This document shows positions 47,014-54,534 of a stretch of DNA of 64,000 nucleotides, one piece after another; position 1 is the stretch's first letter, and every line of letters starts with the position of its first letter. Both the position numbers and the translations under genes were made by a program. Below the pieces are notes generated by a model. It was not told where the DNA came from, did no database searches, and saw only the letters and a list, made by a program, of their open reading frames with translations. Source of the stretch: Flavobacterium sp. Lineage in GTDB: Bacteria > Bacteroidota > Bacteroidia > Flavobacteriales > Flavobacteriaceae. The DNA lies in the NCBI GenBank assembly GCA_029946065.1, contig JAQSDU010000007.1, positions 186,001 to 250,000 on the forward strand, in the 5' to 3' direction.

Positions 47014-47822
47014 GTGTATCAAACGTGTTGGTTTGACAAAATATGACTCCAATCATTTGATTTTCAATATAAATAAAATTCATATTACTTAATAAAAGCG
47101 ACCCAATAGGTCGCTTTTATTATTTTTGAGGTCTCAAATCGTTTAAAATGGTTTCAAATCAAACCACGTGTATCAAACGTGTTGGTGGAAAAGAAATATG
47201 TGACGTCTGTAATGGTTTGCTGATCAGATACGGTAAGTCTTCTGCAAATAAAACACGTTACCGTTGTAAGAACTGCGGCAAGACAATAGTTGAAAGCTAT
47301 ACTTATGAAGCTTATCACTCCGATATAAACCAAGATATTATTACATATATCAAAGAAGGCCTAGGCATACGCAGTACAGCGCGGATTTTAAAAATTTTTA
47401 CTTCTACACTATTATCACGAATTATTTCAATTGCTAAAAATATTATTCAACCACCTATTCCTAAAAGGCAAAGTTTTTCAGGTCGACGAAATGAGACCTT
47501 ATATTAAAGGAAAATCCAAACTCACTTGGATTGTATATGCTTTGGAACAAGAAACAATAAAAGGCTAAGGAAAGCAATCACAAACTTAGAATTATCAGAC
47601 GCAAAAAGGATTGTTACTGATAAATTGAAGCATTACAGGTATTTGATTCCGAAAGAAATTCACAGTACAAAATACAGAGGGATTAATCATATTGAGCGAA
47701 AGAACCTCAGCATTCGGACGCATCTTAAAAGGGTGAATCGGAAGACAATTTGTTTTAGCAGGAGTTTGATTGTTTTGAATGCGGTTTTGAGGATTTATTT
47801 TTGGGATAAGTCCTGCTTTTAA
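47014..47822 (+). mobile_element. Decayed IS1-family insertion sequence
   Basis: Holds an InsA-like zinc-ribbon/HTH part and an InsB-like DDE part in three different frames (see the pseudogene entry). A 13-bp perfect hairpin, AATAAAAGCGACC/GGTCGCTTTTATT (47091-47121), with a T-rich tail sits before the transposase, a common insulation against read-in transcription. A 19-mer, GTGTATCAAACGTGTTGGT, occurs at 47014-47032 and 47168-47186. Clear terminal inverted repeats and target duplications are not seen, so both ends are approximate. Confidence 0.75.
47148..47822 (+). pseudogene. IS1-family transposase, frameshifted
   Basis: Frame 1 (47148-47507) encodes the InsA part: zinc ribbon CDVCNGLLI...CKNCGKT and HTH (GIRSTARILKIF). 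A +1 frame then carries KVFQVDEMRPYIKGKSKLTW to about 47566, which overlaps as in IS1 where frameshifting fuses InsA and InsB. A second shift is needed near 47560 to reach the frame 47526-47822 with KAITNLELSDAKRIV and the DDE-end signature HIERKNLSIRTHLKRVNRKT. The second break also seems to have lost about 10 codons, so the enzyme should be inactive. Confidence 0.8.
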
Positions 47823-48267
47823 AGTCAAGTGTTTTTTAGTAAGTATTTATCTCTTTGTCAATAGAAGGAGTCAGTCTTTCAATTTTTTGCTTGAAAAATA
47901 TATTTCATTTATTGACTTAAAAGATTCTGTACCAATGTTATAGATTGCCGAAAATAATTGGGATGGAAAAGTATTACCGTCAATAAATAAAAGCATGGCC
48001 AGAAGTTGAATGCGACAATTTCATAATCTTTTTTCTTTACACAATTTTTTTGAACTGATTTATATCAACAATTTCAAACTATTTTGCGAATCAAATATTA
48101 ATTGTAATAATTGGGCATTAAAATTAAAACCTTAATTATATATGTTATAATTTAATTTTATACATTACAGAAGCAATTAAGAAGTAAAAATTTGGCACAT
48201 ATTTGGCACAAATAAAATTAAAAAATCCCTAAATCATTAATTGTAAATGAGTTAGGGATTTAAAGTG
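47823..48267. other. AT-rich gap at the right island edge with TTTGGCACA repeats
   Basis: 445 bases with no credible gene. TTTGGCACA occurs at 48191-48199 and 48202-48210, eleven bases apart (one helical turn), about 60 bases from the tRNA end; such short direct repeats resemble integrase arm-type sites. The tRNA terminator hairpin occupies 48223-48261. The remainder is featureless A/T. Confidence 0.55.
48223..48261 (-). terminator. tRNA-Arg terminator
   Basis: AAATCCCTAA (48223-48232) pairs with TTAGGGATTT (48252-48261); inner TCATT/AATGA extends the stem with one mismatch. On the minus strand a T-rich run follows. It starts seven bases after the tRNA end. Confidence 0.75.
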
Positions 48268-48341
48268 TGACCTCGACTGGATTCAAACCAGTAACCTCTT
48301 GAGCCGTAATCAAGTGCGCTATTCAGTTGCGCCACGAGGCC
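48268..48341 (-). tRNA. tRNA-Arg (anticodon ACG)
   Basis: The reverse strand folds as a cloverleaf: acceptor GGCCTCG/CGAGGTC with discriminator A, anticodon stem CTTGA/TCAAG with loop TTACGGC (anticodon ACG, read as ICG for CGU/CGC/CGA), and T-arm CTGGTTTGAATCCAG. CCA is not encoded. The 3' half is the apparent integration site of the island to its left. Confidence 0.95.
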
Positions 48342-48353
48342 TTTAATCGGCTG

Positions 48354-48383
48354 CAAATATAGGCATTTTTACGAAACTTGCAA
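48354..48383 (-). promoter_or_regulatory. tRNA-Arg promoter
   Basis: On the minus strand TTG (48383-48381), 19 bases, TATATTTG (48361-48354). Exact Bacteroidetes consensus, 12 bases before the tRNA. Confidence 0.85.
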
Positions 48384-48622
48384 ATCAAATTTCAATTTTA
48401 AATGTTTTTTTGGTACTAGAATTGCTAATTCCCTAAGGCTTTTCTTGTTACAAAATAACGCCAGCCAATAATTGCCATCTGCCATTTCGTTGCTTTTGAT
48501 AAATCGAGCTGCTTCTTACTAAAACTGGGTAAAATCAGCTTGTTGAGGTGCGCTAAAATTTTATACATGATCGTTGTTTCTACAAATGTAAAAAGACTGC
48601 CGCAATTGACAGTCTTTTTGTT

Positions 48623-50518
48623 TTATTGTTTTTGCTTTGCCTGTTTTTTCTTTTGGGCTTCGGCCTTTGTTTTTTGCTTGTATTCTTGCATGTATTTGTC
48701 TTGCTCGGCTTTCATTTGCTGCATTTCTGCACGCATTTTATCCATTTCTGCCTTGGCTTGAGCCATCTGTTCTTTAGCTTCATCCATTTCTTTTTTAGCC
48801 CGTTCCATTTCTGGTTTGGACATTTTCATTTTGGCGTTGGATTTTAGCATCTTAATCTTGGCTTTTTCCATTTCAGGTATGGCTTTCAGCATTGCAATAT
48901 CGGCTTCTTTCATGGCATCTTCCGATATTTTTTTGGTGTCGATATAAATGATACCTTCTCCTTTTGCGTTAATTCCATATTGATCGCTACTGCCTTTACC
49001 AAATCGTACGTTACTTTTCAGCGTTTCTTGCAATATCTTGTCAACATCTGCATCTGCTATTACTTTACCGTTAATCATTACAATTGGTTTGCCATTTTCG
49101 TCAGCAGATTTTATGATGATTTTCGTGTTATTATCAATGTCAATATCAACGGCGTTGTCTTTGTCATAATAAAGACCAAAGGCGTCTGATTCCGGCGGTT
49201 CCGGTGCTTCAATATCTTCCGGTGCTTCTGGTGGTTCCGGAGCCTCAGGGCTTTCATAGTCAAAAGCTAAAGCAAAACTATCGGCGTTGTCTTTGTCTTC
49301 AGTCTTTTTAAACTTGAAAACTTTCACGTCATTCGGCGCACCAAATCCAATGGCATCATCGTGTTTGTAGAAAACAATAGGTTTGATTGGCTCTTTGGTG
49401 TCAACTTGTGAAACGCCTTTATTGCCTTCTTTGTCCTTGAATTCGGCTTTGATTCCGGTGATTTCGCCGTTGCTGTTTCTTTTTACTTTCGAGAATTTTA
49501 ACGTGATGCCTTGTTCTTTAAGTCGTTTGGTTTCATTTTTGAGTTCGGCATCGGTCGAATTTTTATCGATTTTAACCGTAATAATATCCTGCCACGTTTT
49601 TTGCGCAAGGATATCCGGATTCATTTCCTGCGCAATCAATTTTACCTGAAAATAAAACATGAAAGCAATTAATAGTGGCAATATGAACGCATACTTCCAC
49701 AGGTTTCTCTTTTTACTTTGATTTTTGTTTAACATAACGATTCGTTTTTTGATTAATGATTGATAAAAATTATTGGTGATTGAAAGACAATCCTGATTGG
49801 TAACGACCTTTAGCAGCGCGATCTGATAAGCACGCTTGTCGTTGGTTGCTTGTATCGCCTTACGGTCGGCAATATATTCGAGGTTTTGGGAAATCGCTTT
49901 TTTGTACAGCCAAACAAACGGATTGAACCAAAATACGATCGAAAATAATTTTGCCACTAAAATATCGAAAGAATGGCGCTCGCGGCTGTGCACTTTTTCG
50001 TGGTTTAAGATGCTTTCGAGTTCTTCATTAGTAAACATTTTCGAGTTGAATACGATATAATTAAAAAACGAAAAAGGCGCGATATTTTCATTCAAGTCAA
50101 CAAAAGCGAATGGTGGCAGTTTTTGAATATTTTGTTTTTTCAGCAGTCGAAAAAGTGAAACGAAATTTAGTAATACTTTCAGTAATAAAACCGCAGCAAT
50201 GATTGCATAACCAATTGAGAGCAGTTGTAGCCAGTCGATTGTGGCTTCAATAGGCAGCACAGGTATGATTTCATTTCCGTGTTTAGCAATCGGATGTGCC
50301 ATCGCTACCAATTCATCCATTGCAATTTTCGGCTTTTGCACCAAAACCACTTTTTTGATGAAGAAAAGCGGCATTAATATGGAAACCGGCAGTCCAACCA
50401 GTAAAAACCAACGATTCAAGTTGAAGAAAGTATCTTTCCGGAGCAAAAAATAATAGCACAGAAAGAACGCTGCCAGCAATCCACTCGATTTTACCAGATA
50501 TAGGAATAGCGTTTCCAT
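48623..50518 (-). CDS. Second M56 (BlaR1-like) sensor metallopeptidase
   Basis: 631 residues. N-terminal membrane segments (about 5-25, 35-55, 90-112 and 275-295) enclose the M56 domain with zinc motif HEKVH at 173-177. The periplasmic tail has three parts: beta-rich repeats around 300-400, a Pro/Glu-rich stretch near 430-455 (EAPEPPEAPEDIEAPEPPES), and a final charged coiled coil (about 545-631) of repeated MxxAKxEM heptads ending in Lys/Gln. No penicillin-binding domain is seen. Three bases after the BlaI gene, so one operon, controlled by the AACTAT array. Confidence 0.92.
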   Translation of the reverse strand: METLFLYLVKSSGLLAAFFLCYYFLLRKDTFFNLNRWFLLVGLPVSILMPLFFIKKVVLVQKPKIAMDELVAMAHPIAKHGNEIIPVLPIEATIDWLQLLSIGYAIIAAVLLLKVLLNFVSLFRLLKKQNIQKLPPFAFVDLNENIAPFSFFNYIVFNSKMFTNEELESILNHEKVHSRERHSFDILVAKLFSIVFWFNPFVWLYKKAISQNLEYIADRKAIQATNDKRAYQIALLKVVTNQDCLSITNNFYQSLIKKRIVMLNKNQSKKRNLWKYAFILPLLIAFMFYFQVKLIAQEMNPDILAQKTWQDIITVKIDKNSTDAELKNETKRLKEQGITLKFSKVKRNSNGEITGIKAEFKDKEGNKGVSQVDTKEPIKPIVFYKHDDAIGFGAPNDVKVFKFKKTEDKDNADSFALAFDYESPEAPEPPEAPEDIEAPEPPESDAFGLYYDKDNAVDIDIDNNTKIIIKSADENGKPIVMINGKVIADADVDKILQETLKSNVRFGKGSSDQYGINAKGEGIIYIDTKKISEDAMKEADIAMLKAIPEMEKAKIKMLKSNAKMKMSKPEMERAKKEMDEAKEQMAQAKAEMDKMRAEMQQMKAEQDKYMQEYKQKTKAEAQKKKQAKQKQ

Positions 50519-50521
50519 GGC

Positions 50522-50878
50522 TTACTTTTTTTCGATTATCGCTAAGATTTCACGTAATTCCTTTGCCGAAATTTTCTCTTCTTCAGCAAAAAATGACACC
50601 ATATTCTTGTAGGAACTGTTAAAATAATTGTCAATTGCTGTACTCATAAATTTTTTCCTATAGTCTTCCAGTTGCACGATAGGGTAGTACTGGTGTGTGT
50701 TGCCATACGCCTTGTGCGCAACATATCCTTTTTCCTCCAAGTTTCTTACGATGGTCGATAAGGTGTTGTAATGCGGTTGTTCTTCGGTGATTTCTGCAAG
50801 AATCTCTTTTACAAAAGCTTTTTTGAGCTTCCATAAAATATGCATGATTTCTTCTTCTTTGTTCGTTAAATGCTGCAT
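50522..50878 (-). CDS. Second BlaI/MecI-family repressor
   Basis: A 118-residue winged-helix repressor (MQHLTNKEEEIMHILWKLKK, then VKEILAEITEEQPHYNTLST, and NLEEKGYVAHKAYGN). Start 50878 lies 18 bases below a TATGTTTG promoter; the frame is open 16 codons further but would overlap the promoter. Its own regulatory region holds three AACTAT half-sites, two as full palindromes. The M56 partner follows. The C-terminal helix has the usual dimer and cleavage region. Confidence 0.93.
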   Translation of the reverse strand: MQHLTNKEEEIMHILWKLKKAFVKEILAEITEEQPHYNTLSTIVRNLEEKGYVAHKAYGNTHQYYPIVQLEDYRKKFMSTAIDNYFNSSYKNMVSFFAEEEKISAKELREILAIIEKK

Positions 50879-50895
50879 GGTTGTAAAGTTTAAAA

Positions 50896-50950
50896 CAAAC
50901 ATACAACTATTTTTATAGTTACACAACTATAAAAATAGTTATTTAACTAT
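50896..50950 (-). promoter_or_regulatory. Promoter and 20-bp phased operator array of the second blaI gene
   Basis: On the minus strand the -7 element is TATGTTTG (50903-50896) and TTG (50926-50924) the -33. AACTAT-TTTT-ATAGTT (50905-50920) and AACTAT-AAAA-ATAGTT (50925-50940) are perfect palindromes, and a third half-site AACTAT starts at 50945. All start exactly 20 bp apart and cover the core promoter. Confidence 0.88.
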
Positions 50951-51113
50951 TTTTTAAGGAAAAGTAGGGGCGAAAGTGAAAAGACCATATACTAGGAATA
51001 AAAATGCCACTTTACAACATTCGATAAAAAAAGCCCGATATTAAATACCGGGCTGCGTAATTTCTCATTTCATTGTTTCAACGCAACGCTTGAAACTTTT
51101 GACTTTCGACTTT

Positions 51114-52166
51114 TTACTCAGAAAACTTAACCTCAAACATCTTATCCCAGTTTTTTCCGGTAATAAAAAAAGTTTTCGTTTTAGGGTTGTAAGCAATGCC
51201 GTTTAGCACATCGTCTTTTGTAACTTTCAATACTGCCCTTAATCCAGCAAAGTCAATAATGCCTTCGGTAGCACCGCTTTCTGGATTGATTACGGCAATA
51301 GCATCTTTCTGCCATACATTCGCATATAATTTTCCTTCGGCCAATTCTAATTCATTTACCTGTGGGATTTTTGTGTCACCTATATAGATATTGATAAAGT
51401 CTAACAGTTTTTGTGTAGCCGGGTCCATGCGCCAAACTTTTTCCGTACCGTCAGATTGGTAGATGTATTTGTCGTCGTGCGTCATGCCCCAACCTTCGAT
51501 TTCTTTGTCGAAAGTAAAAGTCTTTTCCAATTTCCAGGTATCGGCATTATAGATAAATCCGGTTTTATTGCGCCATGTCAATTGGTAAATCTTATTACCA
51601 ATAACCGTAATGCCTTCGCCAAAATACTGTGCATCAAGATCTGTCTGTTTGTAAACTTTTCCGGTTTTATAATCGTATTTTCTTAAATAGGAAGCGCCTT
51701 CCTGACCTGTACTTTCATACAAAGTGTCGCGGAAAAATTCTAATCCTTCCGTAAAGGATTTGATGTCGTGCGGATACGTATTGACGATTGTGTATTTTAA
51801 GACTTTCGGTTTTATATTCGTAATCACCTCAAATTTCGAAAAAACTTCCTGACCGCCAGTTTCGCCATCATAATACACCAGCGCTTTCAGGTTCTGTAAA
51901 CCCAATTTTGGACTCTTGATCTCATAATTAAATGCTTCGCCATCTTTTTTGGATGTCAATTTTTGATCGTTGGCATAATAAACAATGCTGTCGATGGCTT
52001 TATTGTTAGCATTCACGATCGCAAGATTGACTGTTTCGCCGCTCAAATATTGTTTTTTTAGTTTAGAACTGTCGAAGCTGAAAAAATCTTCCGGTTTTTT
52101 TGATTCACATCCACCAATCAGTGCAGCGCTTAATAAAATGATTCCTAATGCGTTATAATTTTTCAT
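51114..52166 (-). CDS. Glutaminyl-peptide cyclotransferase lipoprotein
   Basis: 350 residues. The start at 52166 gives a lipoprotein signal with lipobox IGGC; ten further upstream codons are not needed. A beta-sandwich N-terminal part (about 35-125) leads to a five-bladed propeller (about 130-345) of the plant/bacterial glutamine cyclotransferase family (PF05096), with FTEGLEFFRDTLYESTGQEG and YGEGITVI-like blade motifs (FGEGITVIGNKIYQLTWRNK) and LNGIAYNPKTKTFFITGKNW. It cyclises N-terminal Gln to pyroglutamate on exported proteins, which is common for T9SS cargo in Bacteroidetes. Confidence 0.9.
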   Translation of the reverse strand: MKNYNALGIILLSAALIGGCESKKPEDFFSFDSSKLKKQYLSGETVNLAIVNANNKAIDSIVYYANDQKLTSKKDGEAFNYEIKSPKLGLQNLKALVYYDGETGGQEVFSKFEVITNIKPKVLKYTIVNTYPHDIKSFTEGLEFFRDTLYESTGQEGASYLRKYDYKTGKVYKQTDLDAQYFGEGITVIGNKIYQLTWRNKTGFIYNADTWKLEKTFTFDKEIEGWGMTHDDKYIYQSDGTEKVWRMDPATQKLLDFINIYIGDTKIPQVNELELAEGKLYANVWQKDAIAVINPESGATEGIIDFAGLRAVLKVTKDDVLNGIAYNPKTKTFFITGKNWDKMFEVKFSE

Positions 52167-52221
52167 TGTAGTTTTTAAATATGGCACAATATACAAAGCT
52201 AATCAATATGCCGCTTTGCCC

Positions 52222-52251
52222 TTGCTAAAATACAAAAAGATTGTATATTTG
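52222..52251 (+). promoter_or_regulatory. SRP RNA promoter
   Basis: TTG (52222-52224), 19 bases, TATATTTG (52244-52251). Exact consensus, four bases before the RNA. Confidence 0.85.
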
Positions 52252-52255
52252 CAAC

Positions 52256-52348
52256 GGCAAGTCCTACACGACCAGCTCCTACAGACTCCCCCAGGATGGG
52301 AACATAGCAAGGGTATGCGGTTGAGCGGTGCGATGTAGGTCGCTTGCC
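52256..52348 (+). ncRNA. ffs: Signal recognition particle RNA (4.5S, small bacterial type)
   Basis: About 93 nucleotides. Ends pair as GGCAAG/CTTGCC, then CCTACA/TGTAGG; the apical domain has CCCCAGGATGGGAACATAGCAAGGGTATGCGG (symmetric and asymmetric loops that bind Ffh; split here for length as CCAGGATGGGAACATAGC and AAGGGTATGCGG). A T run follows. It is the RNA part of the co-translational targeting particle. Confidence 0.93.
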
Positions 52349-52621
52349 ATTTTTTATTTCTTTACATTCAGGTCTTCCTTTGGGAAGATTTTTTTATTTT
52401 TGGACCTATTGTTTTTTAGAAGCTTAATCCGGCTATCAACAATATCTTTTTCGCCGAACCCCGGCAAAAAAGGATATTTGCTTCTATCCGGGCTAGGGCA
52501 TGGGAATTAGTCAATTAGAAAATTAGAAAATTAGATAATTGGAATGCATAATGACAAGAATCCTTTAAATTAGCACACTGTAAATTATCTCATTTTCTAA
52601 TTATCACATTCTCTAATTAAA

Positions 52622-53419
52622 ATGAAAATCATCCTCATCACAGGCGCATCTTCCGGCATCGGAAAAGCTATAGGCGAATTCCTGCACCAAAAAGGTTATA
52701 CGGTTTACGGCACGAGCAGAAATCCGGATAAAATCGTCAATTCCCTTTTTCCATTATTAGCACTTGACGTTAGAAGTACCGAAAGTATTACCGCTTGTGT
52801 AGCAAAAGTCATTTCCATTTCGGGACGCATTGATGTGGTGATCAACAATGCAGGCGTTGGAATTCTAGGGCCGCTGGAGGAAATTCCGACCGAAGAAATC
52901 CGCAATAATTTCGAAACGAATCTTTTTGGCCCGATTGAAGTCATGAAAGCCGTTTTGCCGCAAATGCGCGCACAAAAATCAGGTTTGATTATTAATATTA
53001 CTTCCATTGCCGGTTATATGGGATTGCCGTATCGTGCGGTGTATTGCGCTTCAAAAGGCGCTTTAGAATATATTACAGAAGCTTTACGCATGGAAGTAAA
53101 ACCTTTCAATATAGAAATCACAAATGTTGCGCCTGGTGAATTTGCCACCAATATAGCAGCGCATCGCTATCATGTACCGTTGTCGCCAACATCGGCGTAT
53201 TCGAAATATGCAAAAACTGTTGAGACAATTAATGAGCAAGTTGACGGCGGCGATGATCCGAAAGCTATGGCGGAAGCGATTTTTAAGATTATTAATACCA
53301 AAAAGCCCAATGTGCATTATAAAGTCGGGCCATTCTTGTCGAAATTTTCGATTGTTTTGAAAAGAATTTTGCCTGATAAAAGATATGAAAAAATGCTGAT
53401 GCAACATTATAAGTTATAG
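52622..53419 (+). CDS. Short-chain dehydrogenase/reductase
   Basis: 265 residues. NAD(P)-binding GASSGIGKAIG (res 7-17), NNAGVG near 76, catalytic Ser in NITSIAGYMG near 125 and YCASK near 141. The long C-terminus with a membrane-like basic end (PFLSKFSIVLKRILPDKRYE) suggests a lipid- or steroid-type substrate, but the substrate is unknown. Its start codon lies after a short A/T-rich repeat (AATTAGAAAATTAG near 52508). Confidence 0.92.
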   Translation: MKIILITGASSGIGKAIGEFLHQKGYTVYGTSRNPDKIVNSLFPLLALDVRSTESITACVAKVISISGRIDVVINNAGVGILGPLEEIPTEEIRNNFETNLFGPIEVMKAVLPQMRAQKSGLIINITSIAGYMGLPYRAVYCASKGALEYITEALRMEVKPFNIEITNVAPGEFATNIAAHRYHVPLSPTSAYSKYAKTVETINEQVDGGDDPKAMAEAIFKIINTKKPNVHYKVGPFLSKFSIVLKRILPDKRYEKMLMQHYKL

Positions 53420-53757
53420 AAGAGACCGCTTCGCTACAAGATTTAAGACCGCTTTGCTGTAAGAAAAAGGAACTTTCGGTTATGAAAAATTAAAACTTTG
53501 TAACTTTCTCCCTTTGAAACTTTAAGAATAATCGTAATTTTGTCTGCGTTAAGGATAGAGGCGGCATCCTGGCATTGCGACAACCAAAGTTGAATTTGAG
53601 ATTGCTTCGTTCCTCGCAATGACAGATAGAGCCGAAAGCCTGACCCGTTGCACAATCTTGTTTTGAAAACGAATGCTGATAACGGGTAACGCCCAGACCC
53701 GAGTTCAAAGGTAAACTGAGCGAAGCTAAAACGAACACAACAATTAAATACATAAAC
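53420..53757. other. Intergenic gap with degenerate repeats and a GATTGCTTCGTTCCTCGCAATGAC-type element
   Basis: AGACCGCTTYGCTRYAAGA occurs twice (53423-53441, 53446-53464), 23 bp apart. At 53605-53625 GATTGCTTCGTTCCTCGC and AATGAC follow, the widespread dispersed repeat known from many genomes; CATTGCGA at 53573 pairs with TCGCAATG over a long loop. No gene. The tal start is at 53758. Confidence 0.6.
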
Positions 53758-54414
53758 ATGAAATTTTTTATTGACACAGCCAATCTGAATGACATTAAGG
53801 AAGCACAAGCTTTAGGCGTTTTGGATGGCGTTACTACGAATCCGTCATTGATGGCGAAAGAAGGGATCTCCGGGAAAAACAACATTCTGAAGCATTATGT
53901 TGACATTTGCAATATCGTTGAAGGCGATGTAAGTGCGGAAGTAAACGCCGTTGATTATGACGGAATGATCAAAGAAGGTGAAGAGTTGGCGGAATTGCAC
54001 GCACAAATCGTAGTAAAATTGCCAATGACGAAAGAAGGCGTGAAAGCTTGTAAATATTTTTCGGATAAAGGTATCAGAACGAATGTAACTTTAGTGTTTT
54101 CTGCCGGGCAGGCTTTGTTGGCTGCTAAGGCGGGTGCATCTTATGTTTCACCGTTTATCGGCCGTTTGGACGACATTTCTACAGACGGACTGAACCTGAT
54201 CGAGGAAATTCGTACGATTTATGATAATTATGGTTATGAGACAGAAATTCTTGCTGCTTCTGTACGCCACACAATGCACATCGTAAACTGTGCAAAAATT
54301 GGCGCTGATGTAATGACAGGACCACTTTCGGCAATTACAGGTTTATTGAAACATCCTTTGACAGATATCGGATTAGCGCAATTTATCGCTGATTTTGAGA
54401 AAGGGAATAAATAG
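53758..54414 (+). CDS. Fructose-6-phosphate aldolase / transaldolase-like (TalC/FSA) enzyme
   Basis: A 218-residue class-I aldolase, the short TalC/FSA form of the transaldolase family. [16 protein letters not shown] and [13 protein letters not shown] are the N-terminal signature; the Schiff-base Lys is in [11 protein letters not shown] near residue 85; [17 protein letters not shown] ends the barrel. Pentose-phosphate transaldolase activity is likely in this group. Followed by a strong terminator. Confidence 0.93.
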   Translation: MKFFIDTANLNDIKEAQALGVLDGVTTNPSLMAKEGISGKNNILKHYVDICNIVEGDVSAEVNAVDYDGMIKEGEELAELHAQIVVKLPMTKEGVKACKYFSDKGIRTNVTLVFSAGQALLAAKAGASYVSPFIGRLDDISTDGLNLIEEIRTIYDNYGYETEILAASVRHTMHIVNCAKIGADVMTGPLSAITGLLKHPLTDIGLAQFIADFEKGNK

Positions 54415-54463
54415 CAGTGGTCAGTAATCAGTGAGCAACATTGCGATAAAATATAATAAAAAA

Positions 54464-54492
54464 GCGGAATCTAATTCCGCTTTTTTTTTTTT
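54464..54492 (+). terminator. Terminator after the aldolase gene
   Basis: GCGGAAT (54464-54470), CTA, ATTCCGC (54474-54480), twelve T. A-rich on the left, so it can work for the convergent gene too. Confidence 0.9.
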
Positions 54493-54534
54493 GAACACTG
54501 AACACTGAACACTGAACACTGAACACTGATCACT
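54493..54534. repeat. GAACACT heptamer repeat
   Basis: Five perfect GAACACT units (54493-54527) and one variant GATCACT (54528-54534), the last overlapping the stop codon of the following minus-strand gene. Confidence 0.92.

Noticed and set aside
47526..47822. Independent 98-residue gene
   Set aside because: It is the C-terminal frame of the IS1-family transposase.
53443..53885. Minus-strand ORFs of 121 and 131 residues before the aldolase
   Set aside because: They run through repeat-like sequence and overlap the aldolase start antisense; no protein family.
54493..54534. CRISPR-like array (GAACACT units)
   Set aside because: Seven-base units without spacers; no cas genes in the window.
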